A stretch of 64,000 bases of DNA from Bacteroidales bacterium. GTDB taxonomy: Bacteria > Bacteroidota > Bacteroidia > Bacteroidales > Bacteroidaceae. Below, piece by piece: positions 19,954 through 29,972 of the stretch (positions are counted from its first letter, which is position 1; each line of letters begins with the position of its first letter). The notes under the pieces were generated by a model. The model was not told the DNA's origin. It saw only the letters and a program-made list of their open reading frames with translations, and ran no database searches. The position numbers were made by a program, and so were the translations under genes. The stretch covers positions 35,090-99,089 of the forward strand of contig JAQXZK010000012.1 in assembly GCA_029227175.1 (NCBI GenBank), given 5' to 3'.

Positions 19954-20972
19954 CTCATAAGGAACTGGAACCGGTTGACGTTCTTCAATGCCACACCGGT
20001 ACCTTTTGCAACAGCCAGCAATGGGTCTTCTGCTACATGGAACGGAATGTTGATTTTGTCAGTCAGACGTTTGTCAAGGCCACGCAACAAAGCACCACCT
20101 CCGGCCAGATAAATACCATTATGAACAATATCTGCGTACAGTTCAGGCGGCGTGTGCTCCAATGCGTTTAAGATGGCAGCCTCAATGCGAGCCACCGACT
20201 TGTCCAGACAGTGGGCAATCTCCTGATAGCATACAGGTACCTGCATCGGCAAGGCAGTGATGCGGTTCGGACCATAGACAACATAGTCTTCCGGAGCATC
20301 CTCTCCAAGGTCTGTCAAGGCAGAGCCTACACTGATTTTGATACGCTCGGCCATACGTTCGCTGACCTTCACGTTATGCTGTCGGCTCATGTATTCCTGT
20401 ATATCGGCAATCAAGTCATCACCGGCCACTTTGATGGAGCTGTTCGTCACAATGCCACCCATGGATATTACAGCGATTTCTGTGGTACCACCACCTATGT
20501 CGACAATCATATTTCCCTCTGGGGCTTCTACGTCAATACCAACTCCTATGGCAGCTGCCATAGGTTCGTAAATCAGATAGACATCACGTCCACCCGCATG
20601 CTCGGCACTATCACGCACGGCACGCTTCTCCACTTCTGTTGAACCAGAGGGGACACCGATGACCATACGCAGAGAGGGTGTAAAAATCCGGTTTCTATTG
20701 CTCACCTTCTTTATCAGACCACGAATCATCGCCTCACAAGCGTCAAAGTCGGCGATGACACCATCACGCAGCGGGCGGATAGTGCTTATCTGGTCGTTCG
20801 TCTTCTCGTACATGCACTTTGCCTGCTCGCCAACCGCAATCGTTTTCTTGGTGACGCGGTCGAGGGCAACTACAGAAGGCTCGTTGACAACAATCTTACC
20901 ATTAGAAGTAATGATGGTGTTGGCAGTGCCAAGGTCCATCGCTATTTCTTGCGTAAAGGAAAAAAGTCCCAT
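19950..20972 (-). CDS. mreB: Actin-like protein MreB
   Basis: 340 aa; AMDLGTANTIITSNGKIVVNEPSVVALD, DIGGGTTEIAVIS, LAGGGALLRGLD. Confidence 0.96.
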   Translation of the reverse strand: MGLFSFTQEIAMDLGTANTIITSNGKIVVNEPSVVALDRVTKKTIAVGEQAKCMYEKTNDQISTIRPLRDGVIADFDACEAMIRGLIKKVSNRNRIFTPSLRMVIGVPSGSTEVEKRAVRDSAEHAGGRDVYLIYEPMAAAIGVGIDVEAPEGNMIVDIGGGTTEIAVISMGGIVTNSSIKVAGDDLIADIQEYMSRQHNVKVSERMAERIKISVGSALTDLGEDAPEDYVVYGPNRITALPMQVPVCYQEIAHCLDKSVARIEAAILNALEHTPPELYADIVHNGIYLAGGGALLRGLDKRLTDKINIPFHVAEDPLLAVAKGTGVALKNVNRFQFLMR

Positions 20973-20984
20973 TCGATTTTGTTA

Positions 20985-22514
20985 TTAGTGTTTAAAATGA
21001 CGGAAACCTGTTGTTACCATGGCAATGCCGTGCTCGTTGCAATAGTCAAACGACAACTGATCCTTGACACTTCCACCTGGCTGGATAACCGCTGTAACGC
21101 CTTCGTTCCCGGCTATCTCCACACAGTCAGGGAATGGGAAGAAAGCATCACTGGCCATTACTGCTCCCTGAAGGCTGAAGCCAAAGTTCTTTGCCTTCTC
21201 AATAGCCTGCTTCAAGGCGTCTACGCGACTTGTCTGTCCTACGCCACTCGCAATCAACTGTCCGTTTTTGGCCAACACAATTGAGTTAGACTTTGAGTTC
21301 TTCACAATCTTGTTGGCAAACAGCATGTCGGCAACTTCAGACTCGGTCGGAGCCTTTTCTGTAACGACCTTCAAATCTTCCGGAGTTTCTATCTTCAAGT
21401 CACGTTCCTGTACAAGTACACCGTTCAGCACCGTGCGATACTGCATCTTCGGCAACTCAAGAGGCTTGCGGACCAAGATGATGCGGTTCTTCTTTGTCTG
21501 GAGAATCTCCAATGCATCTGCATCATAACCCGGAGCGATAGACACCTCGAAGAAAATTTTATTCATTTCCTCGGCTGTAGCCTTATCTATCACCTTATTT
21601 GTGACTAACACGCCACCGAAAGCAGACACAGGGTCACCGGCAAGTGCGTCCTTCCAGGCTTCTACCAATGTGGGGCGTGTAGCCAGACCACAGGCATTGT
21701 TATGCTTCAGGATGGCAAATGTAGTATCACTGCCAAACTCGTCAATCAAATCAACAGCGGCGTTGATGTCCAACAGGTTATTGTAAGAGATTTCCTTGCC
21801 ATGGAGCTGTTCAAACAATGCATCAAAGTCGCCAAGGAAGTAACCCTTCTGGTGCGGGTTTTCGCCATAGCGCATAGGCTTGGGTGTATTCACCGCTGCA
21901 CGGAAAGAAGAAATCTCTCCACCGTCGAAGTAGTTGAAGATGGCTGAATCATAATGTGAAGACTCTGCAAACGCCTCACGAGCGAAGAAACGGCGCTGTT
22001 CGAGGGTCGTCTCAGCACCCTGGGTTTTCAAGATGCCGGCCAAGGGCGCGTACTGCGCTTTGGAAGCTACAATGACTACATCCTTGAAATTCTTGGCTGC
22101 CGCACGAATCAAAGAGATACCGCCTATGTCAATCTTCTCGATAATGTCAGCTTCAGGAGCACCACTTGCCACTGTTGCCTCGAAAGGATAGAGGTCTACA
22201 ATCACCAGGTCAATCTCCGGAATCTCATATTGAGCAATCTGACTCTGGTCACCGGCCTCGTCACGACGGCAAAGAATGCCACCGAATACTTTCGGATGGA
22301 GAGTCTTGACACGACCACCCAAGATTGAAGGATAACTGGTCAGGTCTTCGACAGCCTTGCAAGGAACGCCAAGAGACTCGATGAAACTGCGTGTACCGCC
22401 TGTTGAAAGAAGTTCAACACCCTCTGCATGAAGACTCTTGATTATCTCGTCCAAACCACCGTCTTTATAGAAAACGGACACTAAAGCTCTCTTTATTCGT
22501 TTTGTTTCTGCCAT
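20985..22514 (-). CDS. purH: Bifunctional AICAR formyltransferase/IMP cyclohydrolase
   Basis: Start MAETKRIKRALVSVFYKDGG; LSTGGTRSF, GGRVKTLHPKVFGGIL, RYGENPHQ. TATCTTTG -7 box (reverse) at 22553-22560 supports this start. Confidence 0.95.
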   Translation of the reverse strand: MAETKRIKRALVSVFYKDGGLDEIIKSLHAEGVELLSTGGTRSFIESLGVPCKAVEDLTSYPSILGGRVKTLHPKVFGGILCRRDEAGDQSQIAQYEIPEIDLVIVDLYPFEATVASGAPEADIIEKIDIGGISLIRAAAKNFKDVVIVASKAQYAPLAGILKTQGAETTLEQRRFFAREAFAESSHYDSAIFNYFDGGEISSFRAAVNTPKPMRYGENPHQKGYFLGDFDALFEQLHGKEISYNNLLDINAAVDLIDEFGSDTTFAILKHNNACGLATRPTLVEAWKDALAGDPVSAFGGVLVTNKVIDKATAEEMNKIFFEVSIAPGYDADALEILQTKKNRIILVRKPLELPKMQYRTVLNGVLVQERDLKIETPEDLKVVTEKAPTESEVADMLFANKIVKNSKSNSIVLAKNGQLIASGVGQTSRVDALKQAIEKAKNFGFSLQGAVMASDAFFPFPDCVEIAGNEGVTAVIQPGGSVKDQLSFDYCNEHGIAMVTTGFRHFKH

Positions 22515-22633
22515 GATATTTTGTTTTGTTATTTGTTTTTGAAAATTGCGTCGCAAAGATAATTGTTTTTGCACATTTTTCCCAGCTAAAACAAATAGAA
22601 ATATCCGCTACGAACCATTTTATATTTTGATTC

Positions 22634-22933
22634 TTAGGCGAATTCGGTTAAACGTGAATTCGACGAATGATCATACAAGCAACAATCGCTATGAACACCG
22701 AAGACAGAATTACCTGGAGAAGGACTGCAAAATATCTGCGCCATCTTCTGCTGGGTAGCGAAATCCTTCATCTGTGTTACCTGTAGCTCGGTGGCAGGAC
22801 CGGTAGGCTTGTTCAGATACTTCTCCAGGTGGATGCGGTTTGAACTGGAGTTGACGGTGAAGTATTCGTTGCTGCCGCTGCCATACTTGCCTGAGTTGCC
22901 CTTTATGCTGTCGATTGGCGTAATACGTGCCAT
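22634..22933 (-). CDS. Small hypothetical protein, possibly truncated
   Basis: MARITPIDSIKGNSGKYGSGSNEYFTVNSSSNRIHLEKYLNKPTGPATELQVTQ looks like genuine coding; C-terminus is compositionally different and may be a decayed end. Confidence 0.45.
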   Translation of the reverse strand: MARITPIDSIKGNSGKYGSGSNEYFTVNSSSNRIHLEKYLNKPTGPATELQVTQMKDFATQQKMAQIFCSPSPGNSVFGVHSDCCLYDHSSNSRLTEFA

Positions 22934-23312
22934 GGTTGTTTTTCCTCAAAGCCAGGGCAGAGGTAGAGTCTGCCGACCATTTGTATCCCGTTGAGGACGG
23001 TTTTAGAAAACAGTACGCTGATTTCGGGGGAGAGTCAAAGAGACAAAGAGTCAAAGCGACTAAGAGACAAAGAGACAAAGAGTCAACAAGTCGAAGAGCG
23101 TTGGCGTTGGCTTACGCTATCGTTATCGCTATCGCTTACAAGCCTCCTCAATGAGTCCTCATCGCTCCTCATCGCGTGCGATGGATCTCCTAAGAAATCA
23201 TGCTGCAAATTTACTGCCTTTCCGGCACGTATGGAATAGTTGTCCCGAGAGTTGAAGACATTCTGTCCCGGATGTTGTACATTCAAAATGTAGAGCAGTG
23301 AAAATGTGAAAT

Positions 23313-23594
23313 TGTTAATTTGTTAATTTCACTTTTCGTTGATTGAAGCAGGCGGTAACCACGGAAATTCCTTCTCCTTAGGGACTTTCTTTTATTTTTT
23401 TTCTTATCTATTCTATCTTATAAAATAAAAAATATTATATATCGCGCGAGCGCGTATTATATTAGTGTATGAACTTCAAGATTAGTGCAAAAGCTTCAGA
23501 AGATAAAGCACGATTATCTGAGGGCTAAATCAGCATGCTGCTGTGTGCGCCACAGATTTCACCGATTAACAAATTAACAAATTAACAAATTAAC
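23313..23594. repeat. 8-bp microsatellites in opposite orientation flanking an AT-rich spacer
   Basis: GTTAATTTGTTAATTT at 23314-23329 and ATTAACAAATTAACAAATTAACAAATTAAC at about 23565-23594 are reverse complements in their shared part. Confidence 0.75.
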
Positions 23595-23711
23595 TTTTTG
23601 CCCTCTTTGTCTCAAACAAAATCGGACAATCTTTTGCAGACTGGAAGAAAATTCGTATCTTCGCTATGTGATTTCGAATTTGAGTATGGACAAACATTTT
23701 TTTATAAAATC

Positions 23712-25535
23712 ATGATTCCGAAAATATTGACTGCTTTGCTTTCTATTGCGTTCATGGTGTCCTGCAACCCTGCTTCTGAGGTGGCAGCTCCTGAGCCTAT
23801 TGGACCGGTGCCAACGACTTATCAGGTAGAATGGCAGAAACTGGAAACCTATGCATTTATTCATTTGGGTTTAAACACCTTTGCTGACCGCGAATGGGGG
23901 TATGGCGACACCGAACTATCTGTGTTCAATCCGGAGCGTTTGGATTGCGAGCAGTGGGTTCGCATCTTCAAAGAAGCCGGTTTGAAGGCCGTGGTGCTGA
24001 CAGCCAAGCATCATGATGGATTTTGCCTTTGGCAGACGGATTTGACAGATTACAGTATCAAGAATACGCCTTATCTGGATGGCAAGGGAGATATCCTGGC
24101 AGCTTTGCGCAAGGCATGCGACAAATATGGATTGAAGATGGGTTTATATCTCTCTCCGTGGGACAGGAATCAAAGCACGTACGGAACCCCTGAATATGTA
24201 GCCTATTATCACAAGCAGATTGAGGAATTGACAACGCGTTATGGCGAGTTGTTTGAGTTCTGGCTGGATGGAGCCAATGGGGGAGACGGGTATTATGGTG
24301 GCGCACGTGAGACGCGTCAGATAGATAGGCGTACTTACTATAATTTCCCGGAAATCTATGCACATATTCTGAAAAACCAGCCTCAGGCAATCATTTTTTC
24401 TGACGGAGGACCCGGTTGCCGCTGGGTGGGCAATGAGAAGGGATATGCGAGTGCGACCAACTGGTCGTTCCTGCGCTTTGAGGATGTCTATCCGGGCTAT
24501 GCTCATGGCAAGGAACTGCAATACGGTCATGCAGACGGCACGAAATGGATAGCCGCAGAATGTGATGTCTCCATACGTCCGGGGTGGTTCTATCACGATA
24601 GTCAGAACGACAAGGTGAAGACCCCGGAGGAATTGGCCGACCTTTATTATCGCAATGTGGGGCATAATGCAACGTTCATCTTGAATATTCCGCCCGACAA
24701 ACGAGGCCTGATTCATCCGACCGATTCAGCCAGTCTGGTAGGTTTCCGTCAGATTATCCAGCGGGAATTGGCTCATAACATCTTGAAGGGTATAGTCCCG
24801 GAGGTGAGCAACGAGCGGGGTGGTAGATACACGGCATCCCATCTGACAGACGACAATTACGACACCTATTGGGCAACAGCCGATTCGGTACGTACTGCCT
24901 CTATAGCGTTCAGATTTAAATCTCAGCCGGTAAACCGACTCATGTTGCAGGAGTATATTCCTCTCGGGCAGCGCGTGAAATCGTTCCATGTGGAATATCT
25001 GGAGAATGGCGCGTGGAAACCGGTAACCCTCAACGAAGAGACCACCACGATCGGGTACAAGCGAATCTTGCGCTTCCTGACAGTCAATGCCGAGGGCTTG
25101 CGCATAAGCATTGACGATGCTCGTGCTTGCCTATGCTTTAACAACATAGAAGCCTTCTATGCGGGAGAGGGCAGTGACAGAGTCATAGAAGCACAAAGAG
25201 AGAATTTCCCGTCTGTAGCGTTCGAACAGGAGAATACCGGGGATTCCTTCGTGCTGAATCTGGGTGCTGACCGTCACGTGTGTGCCTTCCATTACCTCCC
25301 GGACAGTGAAGGAAAAGGACTCATTGCAACTTACGAATTATATGCAGGAGACACGCCCGAAACGGCTACTACACTCGTTCAGAAAGGAGAGTTCTCGAAT
25401 ATAGAAAACAACCCGATACTCCAGACGATCCGCTTCTCTCCGGTTAAGGCAAAAGTCATTGTGCTGAAGGCAACCCGTATGATTCATGACGGTGAGACCG
25501 TTCAAGCAGAGAGACTGGGAGTGGAACAGGTATAA
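23712..25535 (+). CDS. Alpha-L-fucosidase (GH29-like) lipoprotein
   Basis: Lipoprotein signal MIPKILTALLSIAFMVSCNP; FIHLGLNTFADREWGYGD, LTAKHHDGFCLWQT, FWLDGANGGDGYYGG. Confidence 0.87.
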   Translation: MIPKILTALLSIAFMVSCNPASEVAAPEPIGPVPTTYQVEWQKLETYAFIHLGLNTFADREWGYGDTELSVFNPERLDCEQWVRIFKEAGLKAVVLTAKHHDGFCLWQTDLTDYSIKNTPYLDGKGDILAALRKACDKYGLKMGLYLSPWDRNQSTYGTPEYVAYYHKQIEELTTRYGELFEFWLDGANGGDGYYGGARETRQIDRRTYYNFPEIYAHILKNQPQAIIFSDGGPGCRWVGNEKGYASATNWSFLRFEDVYPGYAHGKELQYGHADGTKWIAAECDVSIRPGWFYHDSQNDKVKTPEELADLYYRNVGHNATFILNIPPDKRGLIHPTDSASLVGFRQIIQRELAHNILKGIVPEVSNERGGRYTASHLTDDNYDTYWATADSVRTASIAFRFKSQPVNRLMLQEYIPLGQRVKSFHVEYLENGAWKPVTLNEETTTIGYKRILRFLTVNAEGLRISIDDARACLCFNNIEAFYAGEGSDRVIEAQRENFPSVAFEQENTGDSFVLNLGADRHVCAFHYLPDSEGKGLIATYELYAGDTPETATTLVQKGEFSNIENNPILQTIRFSPVKAKVIVLKATRMIHDGETVQAERLGVEQV

Positions 25536-25661
25536 TACCAGCCATTCCCGGGCCAATCGGAGGCACAGACAATGAAAGAAAATACCTAATCCAACAGCGT
25601 AAATTTGTCAGACAGCAAATAATGTAGTTTCTTTGCACCGAATTAGTGACTAATCCGAATT

Positions 25662-28001
25662 ATGTTGAAGAAAATAATAATCTTTTCGTGGGCATTGGTG
25701 TTCTTGACGGTTATCGGTGCCATATTCATGTTTACGGCCATATCAAACGGATGGGTGGGGTATATGCCTCCTCTTGAAGACCTGGAAAACCCTGATTACA
25801 AATTTGCCACTGAGGTATTTGCAGAAGATAGAATTGACGGTAAGCAGGTCGTGCTGGGAACATATTCTTACAGCAAGGAAAACCGTGTCTATGTCCAGTA
25901 TAATGACCTTTCCAAGAATCTCATCAATGCTTTGATAGCAACCGAAGACGCGCGCTTTGCCAATCACTCGGGCATAGACGCCAAAGCCATTGTGAGAGCC
26001 GTCATCAAGCGTGGTATTCTCATGCAGAAGAGTGCAGGTGGCGGCAGTACCATAACCCAGCAACTCAGCAAGCAATTATATTCTCCCAGTGCGGGCAACT
26101 CCCTGGAACGTCTCTTGCAGAAACCTATCGAGTGGGTCATTGCCGTAAAGTTGGAGCGTTATTATACCAAGGAGGAAATCCTTTCCATGTACCTGAATAA
26201 ATTTGACTTCCTCAACAATGCTGTGGGCATCAAGACAGCATCCTACACCTATTTCGGATGCCAGCCCAAGGAATTGAAGGTGGAAGAGGCTGCTACACTG
26301 GTGGGCATGTGCAAGAATCCATCCCTCTACAATCCTGTCCGTTTCAATGAGCGCTCGCGCGGTCGCCGCAATGTAGTGCTCGGACAAATGTACAAGGAAG
26401 GCTATATCACGAAAGCCGAGTGTGACTCGTTGAGAGCCTTGCCGTTGACCTTGTCTTATCATCGGGTTGACCATAAGGAAGGTCTTGCCACTTATTTCCG
26501 TGAATACCTGCGCGGTGTTCTCACGGCCAAGAAGCCGGACAAGAGCAAGTATCGTGGATGGCAAAAACAGAAATATTACGAGGACTCGCTGGACTGGGAA
26601 ACAAACCCTCTTTTCGGATGGTGCGAAAAGAATACCAAAAAAGATGGGTCCAAATATAATCTATACACCGATGGCCTGAAAATCTACACCACGATCAATA
26701 GCCGCATGCAGCAATATGCCGAAGAGGCTGTTGTCGAGCACCTGAAGGAACTCCAGGCACAATTCTTTAGGGAAAAAAGAAACTCGAAGACGGCTCCTTA
26801 TACACGGAATCTCTCAACGGAAGAGGTCAATGCCATTCTCATGAGGGCTGTCAAGCAGAGTGACCGTTATCGCGAGATGAAGAAAAGCGGAAATACCGAG
26901 GCTGAAATCATGAAGGCGTTCAATACGCCACAGGAAATGTCAGTCTTCAGTTGGAGTGGCGAGCGCGATACAGTGATGACTCCGCTGGACTCCATCCGCT
27001 ATTACAAATTCTTCTTGCGTTCGGGACTGATGTCTATGGACCCTCGCAATGGTCACGTGAAGGCTTATGTCGGTGGTCCTAATTACCACTATTTCCAATA
27101 CGACATGGCCATGACAGGTCGCCGTCAGGTCGGTTCAACCATCAAGCCTTATGTCTACACATTGGCCATGGAAAACGGCATATCTCCCTGCGACCAGGTG
27201 CGTCATGTGGAATACACCTTGATAGACGAAAACGGTATTCCATGGACTCCTCGCAATGCCAATAACAAACACTATGGCGAGATGGTCAGTGTCAAGTGGG
27301 GATTGGCCAACTCTGATAACTGGGTGACAACATATCTCATGGGTAAACTGAACCCTTATCAACTCAAAGGCCTAATCGAGACATTTGGCGTACGGAACAA
27401 AGAAATAACCCCTTCCGTCTCCTTGTGTCTGGGCCCTTGCGAGATCTCAGTAGGCGAGATGGTCAGTGCATATACCGCCTTTGCCAACCGAGGGCTGCGC
27501 GTCAGTCCGTTATTCGTTACCCGCATCGAAGACAGTGATGGCAATGTGCTTGACACCTTCCTGCCCACCATGAACGAGGTAATTTCTGAGCAAAGCACCT
27601 ATAAGATGCTTTCTATGCTCCGTGCCGTCATCAACGAAGGCACGGGAGGAAGAGTACGCCGTTTGGGATTCAAGGCTGATATGGGCGGAAAAACGGGCAC
27701 AACCAACTCCAATTCTGACGGATGGTTTATGGGCTTCACCCCAAGTCTGGTGAGTGGTTGCTGGGTAGGCGGTGAAGATCGTGACATCCACTTTGATAAT
27801 ATGGCATTTGGACAGGGAGCCTCTATGGCACTTCCCGTATGGACAAAATACATGTTGAAGGTATATGCTGACCCTACATTAGGCTATGACGAAACAGAAA
27901 CCTTCCAATTCCCGGAGGACTATAACCCCTGTTCGGAAGAGGTATTCACGACCGAGGGGGTAACTCGTACAACAGAAGGTCTTGACGATTTCTTCAACTA
28001 A
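25662..28001 (+). CDS. Penicillin-binding protein 1A (transglycosylase/transpeptidase)
   Basis: 779 aa; EDARFANHSGIDAKAIVRA, GGSTITQQLSKQLY, GSTIKPYVYTLAM, GKTGTTNSNSDGWFMGF. Confidence 0.93.
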   Translation: MLKKIIIFSWALVFLTVIGAIFMFTAISNGWVGYMPPLEDLENPDYKFATEVFAEDRIDGKQVVLGTYSYSKENRVYVQYNDLSKNLINALIATEDARFANHSGIDAKAIVRAVIKRGILMQKSAGGGSTITQQLSKQLYSPSAGNSLERLLQKPIEWVIAVKLERYYTKEEILSMYLNKFDFLNNAVGIKTASYTYFGCQPKELKVEEAATLVGMCKNPSLYNPVRFNERSRGRRNVVLGQMYKEGYITKAECDSLRALPLTLSYHRVDHKEGLATYFREYLRGVLTAKKPDKSKYRGWQKQKYYEDSLDWETNPLFGWCEKNTKKDGSKYNLYTDGLKIYTTINSRMQQYAEEAVVEHLKELQAQFFREKRNSKTAPYTRNLSTEEVNAILMRAVKQSDRYREMKKSGNTEAEIMKAFNTPQEMSVFSWSGERDTVMTPLDSIRYYKFFLRSGLMSMDPRNGHVKAYVGGPNYHYFQYDMAMTGRRQVGSTIKPYVYTLAMENGISPCDQVRHVEYTLIDENGIPWTPRNANNKHYGEMVSVKWGLANSDNWVTTYLMGKLNPYQLKGLIETFGVRNKEITPSVSLCLGPCEISVGEMVSAYTAFANRGLRVSPLFVTRIEDSDGNVLDTFLPTMNEVISEQSTYKMLSMLRAVINEGTGGRVRRLGFKADMGGKTGTTNSNSDGWFMGFTPSLVSGCWVGGEDRDIHFDNMAFGQGASMALPVWTKYMLKVYADPTLGYDETETFQFPEDYNPCSEEVFTTEGVTRTTEGLDDFFN

Positions 28002-28006
28002 AAAGT

Positions 28007-28405
28007 ATGAGATACATCATCAGCATAGGAAGTAATGAGGACAGACAACACAACATGACGATTGTCCACGAGCATCTGGACGCACGCTTCGGCACTGTTC
28101 ATTACTCTTCTATCATCGAGACAACACCACTTGGAGGCATCTCACGTCCGGTCAATTTCCTCAATCAACTGGCTTGTTTTGAAACTCAACTCTCACCGGA
28201 AGAGGTCAACCTTCAACTGAAGGAAATAGAAACAAAAATGGGGCGCACGCAAGAGGAACGCAAGCAGGAAATAATCCGCATAGACCTCGACTTGTTGACT
28301 TGTGATGGCACACCCCTGCGTCCCGAACAAGAAATCAACCGCCCCTATATCCGTCAATGTCTGCAACAGATGGGGTTAAACAAAGAATTCACAGGGAAAA
28401 CATGA
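28007..28405 (+). CDS. folK: 2-amino-4-hydroxy-6-hydroxymethyldihydropteridine diphosphokinase (HPPK)
   Basis: 132 aa; ISIGSNEDRQHNM, FLNQLACFET, IRIDLDLL. Confidence 0.85.
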   Translation: MRYIISIGSNEDRQHNMTIVHEHLDARFGTVHYSSIIETTPLGGISRPVNFLNQLACFETQLSPEEVNLQLKEIETKMGRTQEERKQEIIRIDLDLLTCDGTPLRPEQEINRPYIRQCLQQMGLNKEFTGKT

Positions 28406-28486
28406 ACTCATGAACATGACTTTGCATTGTTTTTCATTTCTACTCTTTCCCTGAAAAAAAAATAAAAATACAGTCCTCCCCCAAGC

Positions 28487-29776
28487 ATGTTAAACCGCAC
28501 AGAACAGCCGTTGTTTCGTCCTCTGACCGACATCCACATACCTGAGCCATCTCTGGTAAGGCTTAATGACAGAATGCCGTTATACGTCCTACATAACAGC
28601 GAACAAGGTGTCATCCGTATAGATTTCATGATCAGGGGCGGTATATGGCAGCAGGCACAACCATTGCTTGCTCTGTTCACAGTCCGAATGTTGCGTGAGG
28701 GAACAAAGCGCTTGTCCTCACTCGACATTGCGACCAAACTGGATTTCTATGGAGCTTGGTTAGAGCAAACGTGCATGTCAGACTATGTCGTGCTGACCTT
28801 ATACACGCTCAGTAAATACCTTGGTCAGACCTTGCCCATTGTAGTCTCCATGTTGCGTGAGGCTACATTTCCTGAGGAGGAGTTCCGAGTCTGCATAGAA
28901 AATAACATACAGCACTTTCGCGTTTCCCAATCGAAGGTGCGCAATGTGGCGCATCGGCATTTCATGAATCTTCTCTTTGGCGATAACCACCCTTCAGGAC
29001 ACCTACTTGTTGAGGATGATTATCGCAATCTCACGACAGAGAAACTTCGTCAACATTATGAAAAGTATTATCAGGCTGGCCATACAGTGATGTATGTGTC
29101 CGGATGCGTGAGAGCGGAGGTAATCAGTCAGATAAGCGAGATAGTCAAGGATTATACGGATACATCAACTCTTCAGGAACAGTTGTCCGAGGTAAAACCT
29201 CAGCGACAACTCTCTCCGGAAAAACGCCACTTTCAGGAACTGAGCGGAAGCGTACAGTGTGGCATTGGCATGGGAATGTTGACAATCCCCCCCACACATC
29301 CGGATTATACCTCTTTGCGCTTTGTCACCACCCTTTTAGGCGGTTATTATGGTAGTCGGCTGATGTCGAATATCCGCGAGGAAAAAGGCTATACCTATGG
29401 CATCTCAGCCTCCGTATTACCTTATGCTGATTGCTCCGTGCTGGCCATAACCACAGAAACGGCAAATGCTCATGTAGAACCACTCATCGGGGAAGTCTAT
29501 CGGGAGATAGAAAGATTGAAGGCTGAACCAGTCTCTGCGGAGGAACTCCAGATGGTGAAAAATTATCTGATAGCAGATGTATGCCGAAGTTATGAATCGG
29601 TACTCTCAATGACTGATGCGTGGATATATGTGCACACCAATCACCTGTCAAATAAATATTACGAGACACTGGCTCAGGAAATCATGCGCCTGACTCCCGA
29701 GGACATCAAGAACATCTCGCGCAAGTATCTGGATGTTTCCCTGTTCCGTGAATCAGTGGCAGGTGCTTTGGGTTAG
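28487..29776 (+). CDS. M16 family (pitrilysin-like) peptidase
   Basis: 429 aa; VRMLREGTKRLSSLDIATKLDFYGA, GGYYGSRLMSNIREEKGYTYGISA; the HxxEH motif is not evident. Confidence 0.85.
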   Translation: MLNRTEQPLFRPLTDIHIPEPSLVRLNDRMPLYVLHNSEQGVIRIDFMIRGGIWQQAQPLLALFTVRMLREGTKRLSSLDIATKLDFYGAWLEQTCMSDYVVLTLYTLSKYLGQTLPIVVSMLREATFPEEEFRVCIENNIQHFRVSQSKVRNVAHRHFMNLLFGDNHPSGHLLVEDDYRNLTTEKLRQHYEKYYQAGHTVMYVSGCVRAEVISQISEIVKDYTDTSTLQEQLSEVKPQRQLSPEKRHFQELSGSVQCGIGMGMLTIPPTHPDYTSLRFVTTLLGGYYGSRLMSNIREEKGYTYGISASVLPYADCSVLAITTETANAHVEPLIGEVYREIERLKAEPVSAEELQMVKNYLIADVCRSYESVLSMTDAWIYVHTNHLSNKYYETLAQEIMRLTPEDIKNISRKYLDVSLFRESVAGALG

Positions 29777-29947
29777 TTGAAGTCCTTACCGGGAGAAGAC
29801 TTCAACTCATTAACGCTAACTTTGCATTGTTTTCATTTTCCCAATTCGGTCCATGGAACACAGATATAGAAAAAACGCACACGAATCTAAATGACCAAAT
29901 TGAACTTAAAAATTTTAAACGTCTTTTCATGTTTGGTTCAAATGTTC

Positions 29948-29955
29948 TATCTTTG
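29948..29955 (+). promoter_or_regulatory. -7 box upstream of the MORN gene
   Basis: TATCTTTG matches TAnnTTTG. Confidence 0.55.
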
Positions 29956-29972
29956 TCAACGAAGAAAAAACA

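Noticed and set aside
23313-23594. Invertible (phase-variable) promoter between the inverted microsatellites
   Set aside because: The repeats are simple 8-mers and no site-specific recombinase is nearby; kept only as a low-interest structural note.
28405-29850. Short repeated AACTCAT.AAC...ACTTTGCATTGTTTTCATTT after folK and after the M16 gene
   Set aside because: About 30 bp and likely just similar promoter regions (TAACTTTG/TGACTTTG); not enough to claim an element.
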